64,000 nt of DNA from Haloparvum alkalitolerans (GTDB lineage Archaea; Halobacteriota; Halobacteria; Halobacteriales; Haloferacaceae), in the NCBI RefSeq assembly GCF_050122995.1, contig NZ_JBNLIA010000005.1, forward strand, positions 157,414-221,413. The letters run 5' to 3'. Below the pieces are notes generated by a model that saw only the letters and a program-made list of their open reading frames with translations, had not been told where the DNA came from and made no database searches. A program made the position numbers and the translations under genes. This document shows positions 1 through 7,763 of the stretch, piece after piece (position 1 is the first letter of the stretch; every line of letters begins with the position of its first letter).

Positions 1-65
1 CGCTCCGCAGTCACCGGCATCCGCGCTCTGCCGTCTAGCGCCGTCCCTTCTCCCGTCCGGAACTC

Positions 66-776
66 AGAACACTTGCAGGGTGGTGTGTCCGTGTACATCC
101 GTCTCACTACGCCACCACAGAACACTTGCAGGGTGGTGGGTGTCAGTCCCGCTCCGTCGACCGAGTTCTCCGGTCGGTGCCGGATTCACCGACTCGGATT
201 CGTCGACCCGGATTCCCCGGCCGGAACACTTGCAAGGTGGTGGGTGTCGGTCCGATTCCCCGTTCGCGATCGTCTTTCCCGCCTTTTGCTGCTTCTTTTT
301 CTCTTGGTCTTCTCTCTCCTCCTCTTCTCTCTCCTGTCTTCTCTCTCCTTAGAACACTTGCAGGGTGGTGGGTGTGTGTCGGACGATCCTCTAACCAACG
401 TCTCTCCCCGGACTCAGAACACTTGCAGGGTGGTGGGTGTGACCCGTCCGATCCCCTCAGCGCTCCCCCCTCCGGAACACTTGCAAGGAGGTGTCCGGGT
501 CGACAGCTATCGTCGAAGAACGACGAGGAGAAGGGCGGATCGACGGCGAGAGCGCCAAACTGACTGGGAGAACGACGGAACGACGGATCGTCGCACGAAG
601 GTGGTGCGACAGCCGTGGTCGAATAACTGGTTGTCGGATGGTCGGGCGGTCAGGTGCCTCAAGACCGAGGTCAGTGCCCCGAGATCGGGGTCAGGAACAC
701 TTGCACGGTGGTGTGTGCGGATCGAACCGGACCTCTCGCCGAGGCTCACTCCCGGAACACTTGCAGACCGGTGTGT
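66..776 (+). repeat. iteron-like array, eight direct copies of a 20-25 bp repeat
   Basis: Eight same-orientation copies of a motif close to RGAACACTTGCARGGTGGTG, usually followed by KGTGT, start at about 66, 119, 223, 351, 416, 474, 694 and 754. The last three are degenerate in their 3' half. Spacing is irregular (53 to 220 bp). The repeat falls in all three forward frames (it reads NTCRVV, EHLQGG or TLARWW), so it is a DNA-level element and not a protein repeat. It lies just downstream of the parA operon. Direct repeats of this kind beside a partition ATPase are typical of replication origins or centromere-like sites; that role is inferred. The motif does not resemble the common haloarchaeal ORB core that I know. 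Confidence 0.75.
285..350 (+). other. polypyrimidine tract inside the repeat array
   Basis: About 65 nt of almost pure C/T on the plus strand lie between the third and fourth repeat copies. Such strand-asymmetric tracts can act as easily unwound or structured DNA near origins; here only the composition is seen and a function is inferred. No gene is visible in 1-972: ORFs through this stretch are frame-independent readings of the repeats. Confidence 0.45.
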
Positions 777-972
777 TCCCGCGGGATCCCGACCAGCGTC
801 GTGGCGCACGGACCGTCCCCAACCGGGGTCATGAAGGCACGGTCGCAAGAGCCACCCGACGATCGTCGAACGGTTTCCGCCCGGAGTTATGGGTCGGACG
901 CAGGGCGACGGGGGTCACTGCGAAAAACTCCGTCATTCACTGTGAGACGCTCCATCGGTGCGAAATCTCTTC

Positions 973-1494
973 TCACTCCTCTTCGCGAAGGCGGACGATC
1001 TCCTCGGCGACCTCCTCCGCGTGGTCGGCGATGACGCGAACGGCGGCGTCGTGGAACTCCCGCCCGGTCACGTTTCGGATCTGTCGGTCCCGCCGGAGCG
1101 CGGCCTCGACCTCGAACTCCGCGTCCTCCAGCAACGCGAGCGTTTCGTCGCGCACGTAGATGGACTTCGGCGACGCCTCCTCGAACGCGAACGCCGGCAC
1201 TTCGGCGGGGTCCACGTCGTCCGCGGTCTCCCCGTCGTCGGGCGCGGCGCCCCCTTCGGCGTCACCCTCGGCGTCCGCGTCCTCCGCCTCATCCGCGTCG
1301 GCCGCGGCCGATTCGGAACCGGCCGCGGAGTCGGAACCGGAGTCGGCATCGGCCGCCGATTCGGCGTCAGCGGCGGGTTCGCCAGCGTCATCGGTCGCTT
1401 CGTCGGCCTCCGCCTCGTCGGCCTCCGGCTCGTCGGCCTCAGCTTCCTCTTCCATCGCGTCGGTCAGCCCGGCGAAGCGGTTCTCGTCAGGCAT
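973..1494 (-). CDS. small acidic partner of ParA (possible ParB-like/ribbon-helix-helix protein)
   Basis: A 173-aa protein. Residues 1-100 are an Ala/Glu/Asp low-complexity stretch, and a folded C-terminal part follows from about residue 105. The segment SIYVRDETLALLEDAEFE (111-128), then helices to the end, recalls a ribbon-helix-helix style DNA-binding domain, but I cannot assign a family. The start codon overlaps the end of parA by 8 bp on the same strand, which implies translational coupling. By position this is the adaptor or centromere-binding partner of ParA, acting on nearby DNA such as the repeat array. That role is inference. The long acidic tail is normal for halophilic proteins. 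Confidence 0.6.
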   Translation of the reverse strand: MPDENRFAGLTDAMEEEAEADEPEADEAEADEATDDAGEPAADAESAADADSGSDSAAGSESAAADADEAEDADAEGDAEGGAAPDDGETADDVDPAEVPAFAFEEASPKSIYVRDETLALLEDAEFEVEAALRRDRQIRNVTGREFHDAAVRVIADHAEEVAEEIVRLREEE

Positions 1495-2311
1495 CGGCCA
1501 CGCCTCCCTCCTCGACGATCCGCGCGAGCTCGTCGAGCCGATCGAGCATGTCGCTGTCCGGGTCGTACTCGCGGAGGGTCTTCCCCTCGCGCCACGCCCG
1601 GCTGAACGCGATCCGGTGGCGGATCCCCGGACCCGGGGAGTCCGGGTCGTCGAACTCGGCGGAGCGACAGAACGCGGGCAGGTACGCCCCGAACTGCGAC
1701 TCCTCGAGGTCGCGGATGATCCGCTTTTCCTCGTTGTTGCCGCTGAGATCGTTCGGCACGATAGCCAGCAGGTCGAGTTCGACCTCGTTGCGGATCGGTA
1801 CGACTTGGTGTTCCCACATGCGCTCGAACCCGCTCACGCTCGGTTCGCTCATCAACAGCGGGACGACGACGTTCCCGGCGCCGATGAGCGAGGCGTCAGA
1901 GAGGGGACCCAGGCTGGGCGGCGAGTCGATCACGACGTAGTCGTACGCCTCGTCCAGCAGCGGTTCGACGATGCGCCGGCGCACCCACAGCATCCCGAAC
2001 GTCGAGTTCCGGATCTTCTCCGCGGTCTCGTCCAGGTCGACGTGGGCCGGCAACACGTCGAACGCGTCGCGGTCGACGATCACCTCGCGGGCGTCGACGG
2101 GGTCCGAGTCCGTGAGCACGTCGCCGACGTTCGGGCTCGCGTTCTCGTAGACGTCCTTGAGACCGACCCCCTCGGTCGCGTTCCCCTGCTGGTCTAAGTC
2201 CACGAGCAGCACCTCGTTGTCGCGCGCCGCGAGCGCGTCCGCGAGGTTGATCGCGACCGTGGTCTTCCCGACGCCGCCCTTCTGGAGCGAGACGCTGACC
2301 GCTCGGCCCAT
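1487..2311 (-). CDS. parA: ParA/Soj family partition ATPase
   Basis: A 274-aa P-loop ATPase. The deviant Walker A is KGGVGKTT at residues 11-18, DLDQQGNAT carries Walker A', and the Walker B-like strand is YDYVVIDSPPS. Family members dimerise on ATP binding and position DNA, or occasionally protein cargo, in the cell. I chose the ATG at 2311 because an AGGAGGGG ribosome-binding sequence precedes it by about 8 nt; in-frame ATGs at 2332 and 2419 only add a low-similarity extension. The next gene overlaps it by 8 bp. The operon faces the direct-repeat array, as expected for a replication/partition locus. Confidence 0.92.
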   Translation of the reverse strand: MGRAVSVSLQKGGVGKTTVAINLADALAARDNEVLLVDLDQQGNATEGVGLKDVYENASPNVGDVLTDSDPVDAREVIVDRDAFDVLPAHVDLDETAEKIRNSTFGMLWVRRRIVEPLLDEAYDYVVIDSPPSLGPLSDASLIGAGNVVVPLLMSEPSVSGFERMWEHQVVPIRNEVELDLLAIVPNDLSGNNEEKRIIRDLEESQFGAYLPAFCRSAEFDDPDSPGPGIRHRIAFSRAWREGKTLREYDPDSDMLDRLDELARIVEEGGVADA

Positions 2312-2463
2312 TACTCGACCCCTCCTCGACATCGCCGTCCGTTCCCGGACCCCAGTGTCGGCGTCCGCGAGCGACGATCGGTGGCTGGCTCGTGCGCTCT
2401 CGTCATCGTTGCGTCCCACACATCCCGCCTACTTAACCATGTCCAAAATGCGCAAACCTCACG

Positions 2464-2489
2464 AGATTTTCAGAATTTCTAAAATTTCT
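2464..2489. promoter_or_regulatory. three 9-bp direct repeats upstream of parA
   Basis: Three consecutive AT-rich units, AGATTTTC, AGAATTTCT and AAAATTTCT, sit in phase at about 9 bp between the 3' end of trxB and the parA operon. A TTAAG-like TATA candidate lies near 2441-2447 on the parA-sense strand. ParA operons are commonly autoregulated from such sites; binding here is inferred. Confidence 0.4.
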
Positions 2490-2513
2490 AGTTCGACGGG
2501 AGCGGACGGTCGA

Positions 2514-3551
2514 TCACGGGACCGCCTCTGCCGAGGCGGTTGCCATCGACTCGTCCGCGTACGGAAGCGCCTCGAGGAACTCTTCGGCGTCGAGAGCGGC
2601 CATACTGCCGGTGCCGGCGGACGTAATCGCCTGTCGATAGCGGGGGTCCGCGACGTCGCCGGCAGCGAACACCCCGTCAACCGCCGTGTGGGCCGTGGGC
2701 CGCCCGGCGTCGTCGGTCCGCGTAAAGATGTAGCCGCTCTCGTCCCGTTCGACGCCGGTGCCGTCGAGGAACTGCGTGTTCGGCGTGTGGCCGACCGCGT
2801 AGAACACGCCGCCCACCTCGACCGTCTCCCGCTCGACGTTCATCCCGGACTCCGCCTTCTCTCCCGGATATCCCTCGGGGTGAGCGACGAGCGTGGCCCC
2901 GGTGACCCCCTCCGTTTGGGAGCCGTGGATGGCTTCGAGTTCAGTGTTCCACCGGAAGCCAATATCGTCGTGTTCGCGGGCGCGATCGGCCATGATCTCG
3001 GAGGCACGCAGCTCTTCGCGGCGGTGGACGACCGTCACGGAATCGGCGAACTTCGCGAGGAACAGCGCTTCCTCCATCGCGCTGTCGCCCCCGCCGACGA
3101 CGAGCACGTCGTCGCCGCGGTGGAAGGCCCCGTCACAGGTCGCGCACGTCGACAGCCCGTGTCCCATCAGTTCGTCCTCGTTTTCGGCACCGACCCAGCG
3201 GGCGCTCGCCCCGGTCGCGACGATCAGCGACCGCGTGGAGACCGTGTCGCCGGTCGACAGCGACAGCTCCAGGGGCTGGCCGTCCAGCTCCGCGTCCTCG
3301 ATCCGACCGAATCGAAACTGCGCGCCGAACCGCTCGGCCTGCTCTTTCCCGCGCTGGACGAGGTCCATACCGCCGACGCCGTCGGGGAAGCCGAGGTAGT
3401 TCTCGACGTCGGTCGTCAGCGCGAGTTGGCCGCCCGGCTCGTCGCCTTCGAGGACGAGGGGGTTGAGGTCGGCCCGCGCAGCGTAGACTGCGGCCGAGAG
3501 GCCGGCGACGCCCGACCCGGCGATGACGAGGTCGTGGATGTCCTCAGTCAT
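2514..3551 (-). CDS. trxB: thioredoxin-disulfide reductase
   Basis: A 345-aa FAD/NAD(P)H oxidoreductase that passes electrons to thioredoxin. The N-terminal dinucleotide motif GSGVAG (12-17) binds FAD. The redox-active CATC (Cys136, Cys139) is the classic TrxR active site, and VVGGGDSA (151-158) belongs to the second nucleotide-binding fold. The C-terminal GVFAAGDVAD is the usual FAD-binding end motif. It is followed by an unusual Ala/Ser-rich tail. Its ATG overlaps the stop of the upstream thioredoxin gene by 4 bp, so the pair forms one operon. Coenzyme preference cannot be read with certainty. Confidence 0.94.
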   Translation of the reverse strand: MTEDIHDLVIAGSGVAGLSAAVYAARADLNPLVLEGDEPGGQLALTTDVENYLGFPDGVGGMDLVQRGKEQAERFGAQFRFGRIEDAELDGQPLELSLSTGDTVSTRSLIVATGASARWVGAENEDELMGHGLSTCATCDGAFHRGDDVLVVGGGDSAMEEALFLAKFADSVTVVHRREELRASEIMADRAREHDDIGFRWNTELEAIHGSQTEGVTGATLVAHPEGYPGEKAESGMNVERETVEVGGVFYAVGHTPNTQFLDGTGVERDESGYIFTRTDDAGRPTAHTAVDGVFAAGDVADPRYRQAITSAGTGSMAALDAEEFLEALPYADESMATASAEAVP

Positions 3552-3907
3552 TCGGTGTGGGTCTCGATGAGCGCGCGGAGCTGATCTTCGCCCTGGAGAC
3601 CGACGACTTGCTCGACCTGCTCACCGTCGTCGAACAGGACCAGCGTGGGAACGCCCTGGACGCCGTAGGCAGCAGCGAGCTGCTGGTTGGCGTCGACGTC
3701 GACTTTCGCCACGGTCGCGTCGGTCTCGGCAGCCAGCGTCTCCACGGTCGGTTCGAGCATCTGGCACGGCCCACACCAGTCGGCGTAGAAGTCCACGAGG
3801 ACGACGTCGTGGTCCGCAACGATCTCGTCGAACCGTGACTGCCCGTCGACGTAGAGCGGTTCGTTCGCGGTCGCGGTACCGGCGTCGGATGCGGTGTCTG
3901 TTGCCAT
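3548..3907 (-). CDS. trxA: thioredoxin
   Basis: A 119-aa cytosolic disulfide reductase with the canonical WCGPC centre (Cys45, Cys48) and the cis-Pro loop GVPT. I chose the ATG at 3907, giving an 18-residue acidic leader before the fold. A longer in-frame reading to 4045 has no thioredoxin similarity and crosses the promoter. A TATA-like TTTAATTA about 30 nt upstream of the ATG supports a nearly leaderless mRNA. It is co-transcribed with trxB. Location next to sulfur-handling genes and a shared upstream motif suggest it supplies reductant to persulfide chemistry (inference). Confidence 0.93.
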   Translation of the reverse strand: MATDTASDAGTATANEPLYVDGQSRFDEIVADHDVVLVDFYADWCGPCQMLEPTVETLAAETDATVAKVDVDANQQLAAAYGVQGVPTLVLFDDGEQVEQVVGLQGEDQLRALIETHTE

Positions 3908-3930
3908 CACCAGTCCGTACGCACCAGAAG

Positions 3931-3962
3931 TAATTAAAGATTTGGGCAATATACACAATACT
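3931..3962 (-). promoter_or_regulatory. trxA promoter with TATTGTG motif (site a)
   Basis: On the minus strand an AGTATTGTGT sequence (3953-3962) precedes the TTTAATTA TATA element (about 3931-3940) of the trxA-trxB operon. The same TATTGTG core recurs before other sulfur genes in this window, so it is a candidate operator. The rest of the 3908-4102 gap holds no gene. Confidence 0.5.
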
Positions 3963-4102
3963 ACTTGGCGGGGGAGCTCGCCAGAAATGGCGGTCGTGCG
4001 ACGTCTCATACAGTAGTCAGCCCACGGTCTGGAGAAGTCCTTCAACCGGGAGAAGCTCTACGACCGGGAGAAGCGGAACCCGACGAGAGAGAACCGGGTG
4101 CG

Positions 4103-4507
4103 TTAGCTTTCGGCGGCCGGGGCCGCAGTGTCGGACTGTTCGTACTTGGTCTCGAACTCCTGGATGAGCTGCCCCATCTTGGCGTACCAGTCGTTGAGCA
4201 GCCGCTGCATGTCGTCGGCTATCTTTGAGGGGTCCGTCGGCGAGTAGACGTGGTAGTAGCCGCCCTGGTCGTAGTTGATCTGGTCCTTCTCGATGAACCC
4301 GGTCTGGAGCAGCCGCTGGACTGCCCGGTAGGCGGTCGAGCGCTCGCGGTCGACCGCGTCGGCGATCTCGTCGACCGTCAGCGGTTCCTCGGACTCGACG
4401 AGCGCCCTGAAGCACTCCTTATCGAGTTCCTTGAGGCCGTGGAAGCACTCCAGTAGCCCCTCGCACTCCATGTCCCGGCGGAGCTGTTCGGACATCGAAT
4501 CTGGCAT
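4103..4507 (-). CDS. small HTH transcriptional regulator (TrmB/winged-helix type)
   Basis: A 134-aa protein with a winged-helix domain at about residues 30-95: TVDEIADAVDRERSTAYRAVQRLLQTG is the helix-turn-helix, followed by a wing ending YYHVYSP. A C-terminal amphipathic helix (WYAKMGQLIQEF) probably dimerises. No sugar-binding domain is present, unlike full-length TrmB. A GTTAAAAG TATA candidate lies about 30 nt upstream. Five cysteine-free surroundings but Cys15, Cys20 and Cys32 near the N-terminus could sense redox or sulfur state. Position between thioredoxin genes and a sulfite-exporter-type permease makes it the best local candidate for the regulator that reads the shared motif (inference). 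Confidence 0.75.
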   Translation of the reverse strand: MPDSMSEQLRRDMECEGLLECFHGLKELDKECFRALVESEEPLTVDEIADAVDRERSTAYRAVQRLLQTGFIEKDQINYDQGGYYHVYSPTDPSKIADDMQRLLNDWYAKMGQLIQEFETKYEQSDTAAPAAES

Positions 4508-4548
4508 TGTTATCGGTTCCTCGTAGACGCTGTGCCGTTAAAAGACTT

Positions 4549-4569
4549 TTGCACAGGTTGCACAATTTC
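4549..4569 (-). promoter_or_regulatory. direct TTGCACA repeats upstream of the HTH regulator (site b)
   Basis: Two TTGCACA units, at 4549-4555 and 4558-4564, abut an ACAATTT. On the gene strand this reads AAATTGTGCAACC, a relaxed form of the TATTGTG motif seen at other sulfur promoters. The position upstream of the regulator's own TATA box would allow autoregulation. Confidence 0.4.
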
Positions 4570-4647
4570 GCGATGAACCGAGCGGGATGACGACCCGGGA
4601 TCGGAGTGGTCGTCAGTGTGCGTCGAGTCGGGGTCGGTCGAGCGAGA

Positions 4648-5715
4648 TCACTCCGCAGTGGCCGCTCGCTCGGTGCGTTTCACTCGGAGCGAGGAGATCG
4701 CGGTGTAGAGGATCGCGAACGCGACGACGACCGCCGCACCGATGACGAGCACCAGCCCGACCAGTTCGAGGGTCGGGCTCCCGATGTAGGAACCGATCTC
4801 GCCGATACCGACCGCTACGGCGCCGATCAGGAGCATCCCGCCGAAGTAGATCTTGATCCCGTCCGCGTCGACGACGGCGGTCGCGGCGGACCCGACACGC
4901 GCACCGAGTGCGCTCCCGAACAGCAGCGGGACGACGATCCCGAGGTTCACGCCCCCGCCCTGTCCGTAGAGGTAGCTCCCGAGACCGCCGGAGAAGACGA
5001 TCTCGAAGAGGTCCGTTCCGACCGCGACCGGCACCGGGACGCCGATCGCGTAGATCATCGCCGGCATCCGGATGAAGCCGCCACCGACCCCGAGAAAGCC
5101 CGACAGGAGGCCGGTCGCGAAGGCGACGGCCGTGATGACCCACGCGGAGACGCGGACGTCGCCGCGGAGCGTCACCATCGGCGGGATCCGGACGGTCCGC
5201 TGGATCGTTTTCGCGATCTCGGGGATCTCGTACTCGCTGAGGTCCTGATCGGTCGCTTCGTGGTCGATCCCACCGCCACCGTCGCCGTTCAGGGCGTCGC
5301 GAGTCACCATCGCCCCGACGCCGCCGAGCAGGACGACGTAGGCGACGCTGATGATCCCGCCGGCGAGTCCCAGCGACTCGAGGTAGTAGACGCTCGCGCG
5401 GCCGGCCTCGATCCCGATGGTCGTCCCGGTGATCATTATCGCGCCGAGCTTGTAGTCGACCTGCCCGAGGTCGTGGTGTTTCAGGGTCGCGATGACCGCC
5501 GTCCCGAAGACGAACGCCATCCCGCTCCCGACCGCGACCGGCGCCGGGTAATCCAGCATCAGCAGGGCCGGCGTCACGAGGAACGACCCGCCCATGCCGA
5601 AGAACCCGAACAGTACCCCGACGACGAGGCCGAACCCGACGAACAGCGCCAGCATCTCGGGACTCGTCCCGGCGATGCCGAGTCCGTCGAGGAGGCTATC
5701 GAGCATCCGCATCAC
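4648..5715 (-). CDS. TSUP family permease (TauE/SafE sulfite exporter type)
   Basis: A 355-aa polytopic membrane protein with about eight to nine hydrophobic segments and the internal duplication typical of TauE/SafE: Gly-rich GFFGMGGSFLVTPAL near the start and GFLGVGGGFIRMP in the second half. A hydrophilic loop of about 45 residues (roughly 140-185) separates the halves. Family members move sulfite, sulfoacetate or other small sulfur anions. The substrate here is inferred from the sulfur gene context. Its start lies inside the end of the small upstream gene (20-bp overlap), so the two are co-translated. Confidence 0.85.
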   Translation of the reverse strand: MMRMLDSLLDGLGIAGTSPEMLALFVGFGLVVGVLFGFFGMGGSFLVTPALLMLDYPAPVAVGSGMAFVFGTAVIATLKHHDLGQVDYKLGAIMITGTTIGIEAGRASVYYLESLGLAGGIISVAYVVLLGGVGAMVTRDALNGDGGGGIDHEATDQDLSEYEIPEIAKTIQRTVRIPPMVTLRGDVRVSAWVITAVAFATGLLSGFLGVGGGFIRMPAMIYAIGVPVPVAVGTDLFEIVFSGGLGSYLYGQGGGVNLGIVVPLLFGSALGARVGSAATAVVDADGIKIYFGGMLLIGAVAVGIGEIGSYIGSPTLELVGLVLVIGAAVVVAFAILYTAISSLRVKRTERAATAE

Positions 5716-5860
5716 CTCCGACCACGAGTCGCATGAGATGGGGTCCGAAGAGTCGTTCGAGCCCGCCGTAGCCCACGTACAACACGATCGCTTCGAGGAG
5801 GATCGTGCCGATAAGCACGGCCGTCTCCGGGTCCCACGTGGGGATCTCTAGTCCTGCCAT
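5696..5860 (-). CDS. small single-span membrane protein
   Basis: A 54-aa protein starting MAGLEIPTWDPETAV, with one hydrophobic helix (about residues 13-32, VLIGTILLEAIVLYVGYGGL) and a short basic-acidic tail. I chose the ATG at 5860 (preceded by GGAGGGAGA) over one at 5920. It overlaps the TauE/SafE-type permease gene by 20 bp. Small companions of this kind are often found before haloarchaeal TSUP permeases and may be an accessory subunit; this is inferred from position and the overlap. Confidence 0.7.
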   Translation of the reverse strand: MAGLEIPTWDPETAVLIGTILLEAIVLYVGYGGLERLFGPHLMRLVVGGDADAR

Positions 5861-5955
5861 CGATTCTCCCTCCGACAGTCGAGTGCGGAAATTCGCTGTT
5901 GGAACATTTCTGCTCAACACCCCCTACCCGCCTTGTGCCTATAACGGTTTTGGGG

Positions 5956-5969
5956 TTACTGTACAATAC
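5956..5969 (-). promoter_or_regulatory. near-palindromic TTACTGTACAATAC (site c)
   Basis: A GTAC-centred imperfect palindrome about 100 nt upstream of the small-protein/TSUP operon. On the gene strand it reads GTATTGTACAGTAA, next to a GGATATAGTA TATA candidate. It shares the TATTGT core with sites a, d, e and f. Confidence 0.5.
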
Positions 5970-6088
5970 TATATCCGGATAACCTCGGCCGGAGTACCGA
6001 TAACTTATCGAGAACGTATCGTACCGATCCGCTCCAGGATCCACCTGCTGGTCGTTCACTTCCACGTTTCACGTTCACCGGCTACTGA

Positions 6089-6262
6089 CGGTGGGCGCGC
6101 GCGAGGAACGCGCGCGAGGGAGGGCGCGGGCCGGCCGCCTGCGTACGGTGCTGTTTCGCGGCCGGCCCGCGGCCGAGGCTGGGGAGGGGCGAGGCTGCGG
6201 TGCGGTCGCGGTGCGGTCGCGGTGCGGTCGCGGTGCGGTCGCGGTGCGGGAGTGGGACTTTC
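6089..6262 (-). repeat. dispersed repeat copy A, with an 11-bp tandem expansion
   Basis: A GC-extreme segment in the 586-bp gap 5861-6446. Its reverse complement aligns by eye over about 150 bp with 47828-47978, sharing blocks such as CAGCCTCG, CTCCCCAGCCTCGG, CAGCACCG, CAGGCGGCC and CCCTCGCGCGCG in the same order. Copy A also carries about four perfect units of GCGGTCGCGGT at 6202-6245. It has no coding signal that agrees between copies. It is probably a non-coding dispersed element (MITE-like or structured RNA); the class is unknown. Confidence 0.7.
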
Positions 6263-6446
6263 TGTGTGTCGTCGTTCCGAGTAACAGGATCAGCGACCGA
6301 GACAGACTCAAAAATGCGCCGTACCGAGCGCGGCTTGGGCTTTCGTACTGGATGCCACCACTCGACCGCACCGACTTCGTCACCACTCGCTGTCGAAACC
6401 CCTTGAGAACGTCTGCGAGCCTCAGAAAACCGGCCGAAGCGACCCG

Positions 6447-7736
6447 TCAGTCTCCCGTGCCGGCCCGACCATCCCCGGACGGCGCGGGTGCGGGCGGCTC
6501 GTGCGTCCCGAACTCGGGATGCGTTTCCTCCATCCACACGTACACCACGCCGCCGGAGAGGAACATCAGGGCCGCGGTCAGGTAGAACGCGGCGGCCGCG
6601 CTCACGAGCTCCATCGAGAGCCCGATCAGGACCGCGCCGACGGCGTAGCCGGAATCACGCCACATCCGGTAGACGCCCATCCCCGCCGAGCGCCACGTCG
6701 GGTGCGCGGCGTCGCTGGGGACCGTCATCAGGTTCGGGTATAGAAGCGCCATCCCGAGCCCGGAGACGCCGGCCAGCACGGCCCACGGGAGGTACCCCTC
6801 GACGAGCACCATCCCGAGGACGCCAGCACCGGCGAGGAACATCCCCCAGATCACCGGTGAACGGCGACCGATGCGGTCCGCGAGGCCGCCGGTCGCGATC
6901 TGGAGGAAGTACATCGCGCTGTGGACGCCCACGACGACCCCCACCGCCGCGATGCCGAGCCCCTGACTCGTCAGGTACAGCGGGACGGCGATCCAGAACA
7001 GCGTGTCGACGAAGTTCTCGACGTGGCCGGCCTGCGCCGCCGCGAACAGCGTCCGGTCGCCGTAGGTCGCCCGCTTCAGCACCTCCTCGAACGGCAGGTT
7101 CGCGTCGTGGTCGTCGTCGTCGCCCTCGGCCCGCGCGTACTGGACGGTCTCCGCGATCAGGAAGACGGAGATGAGCAGCGCCAGCACGACGACGGCGCCG
7201 AGGAAGTAGAACGGCTCGGGCCGCAATCCCCACTGGCCGGCGATGACGCCGGTGACCCACGCGCCGACGGCGACGCCGGTGTAGCCGAACGCCTCGTCGA
7301 TACCGACCGCGAGGCCGCGCTGGTCGGGCCCCGCGAGGTCGATCTTCGCGTTGATCGCCATGCTCCAGGTCAACGCCTGGTTGATCCCCAGCAGGACGTT
7401 CCCGACGGTGATCCAGCCCCAACTCGGGGCGAAGATGAGGATGACCGGCAGCGGGAGGGCCGTCACCCACCCGGCGACGAGCACGGGCTTGCGGCCGTAC
7501 TCCTCGCCCCACTTGCCGGCGTAGAGGTTGAGGATCGACTTCACGATGCCGAAGGAGACGACGAACGAGCCGATCACGAGGAACGACTCGACGCCGAGGG
7601 CCTCCTCCCCGAGCACCGGGACGACGGTTCGCTCGGAGCCGATGGTCAGTCCGGTCGCGAAGACGAGCAGGACGTGCAGCGAGAACTGTCCGAGGTGTTC
7701 GCGGATGCCTTGTCTGAGTTCAGTTGTCGTACTCAT
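6447..7736 (-). CDS. MFS transporter
   Basis: A 429-aa protein with about twelve membrane spans and the MFS loop signature GKWGEEYGRKPVL between helices 2 and 3, repeated as GGLADRIGRRSPV after helix 8. A charged central loop (roughly 205-230, rich in Asp/His) divides the halves. The substrate cannot be told from sequence. It is the last gene of the minus-strand run beginning with the rhodanese-metallo-beta-lactamase gene, 27 bp after the PiT-type permease, so it may export or import a sulfur compound (inference). Confidence 0.85.
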   Translation of the reverse strand: MSTTTELRQGIREHLGQFSLHVLLVFATGLTIGSERTVVPVLGEEALGVESFLVIGSFVVSFGIVKSILNLYAGKWGEEYGRKPVLVAGWVTALPLPVILIFAPSWGWITVGNVLLGINQALTWSMAINAKIDLAGPDQRGLAVGIDEAFGYTGVAVGAWVTGVIAGQWGLRPEPFYFLGAVVVLALLISVFLIAETVQYARAEGDDDDHDANLPFEEVLKRATYGDRTLFAAAQAGHVENFVDTLFWIAVPLYLTSQGLGIAAVGVVVGVHSAMYFLQIATGGLADRIGRRSPVIWGMFLAGAGVLGMVLVEGYLPWAVLAGVSGLGMALLYPNLMTVPSDAAHPTWRSAGMGVYRMWRDSGYAVGAVLIGLSMELVSAAAAFYLTAALMFLSGGVVYVWMEETHPEFGTHEPPAPAPSGDGRAGTGD

Positions 7737-7763
7737 TGGTGATGAAGTTCTGTTGGTCCAGCG

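Noticed and set aside
66..440. CRISPR array
   Set aside because: Repeat spacing is irregular (53-220 bp), spacers are not of uniform length and no cas gene is present.
73..834. 253-aa ORF across the repeat array
   Set aside because: The repeat is read in different frames in different ORFs, the composition is Arg/Ser-rich rather than acidic, and there is no family match; the repeats are DNA elements.
1160..2197. 345-aa plus-strand ORF opposite parA
   Set aside because: Mirror reading of the parA operon in high-GC DNA; Ala/Ser and Val/Arg composition typical of antisense frames.
4606..5736. 376-aa Arg/Asp-rich plus-strand ORF
   Set aside because: Antisense shadow of the TSUP permease gene.
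6202..6245. 11-bp tandem repeat as a coding repeat protein
   Set aside because: The frame giving Arg/Gly/Ala repeats has no start context and is not shared with the second dispersed copy.
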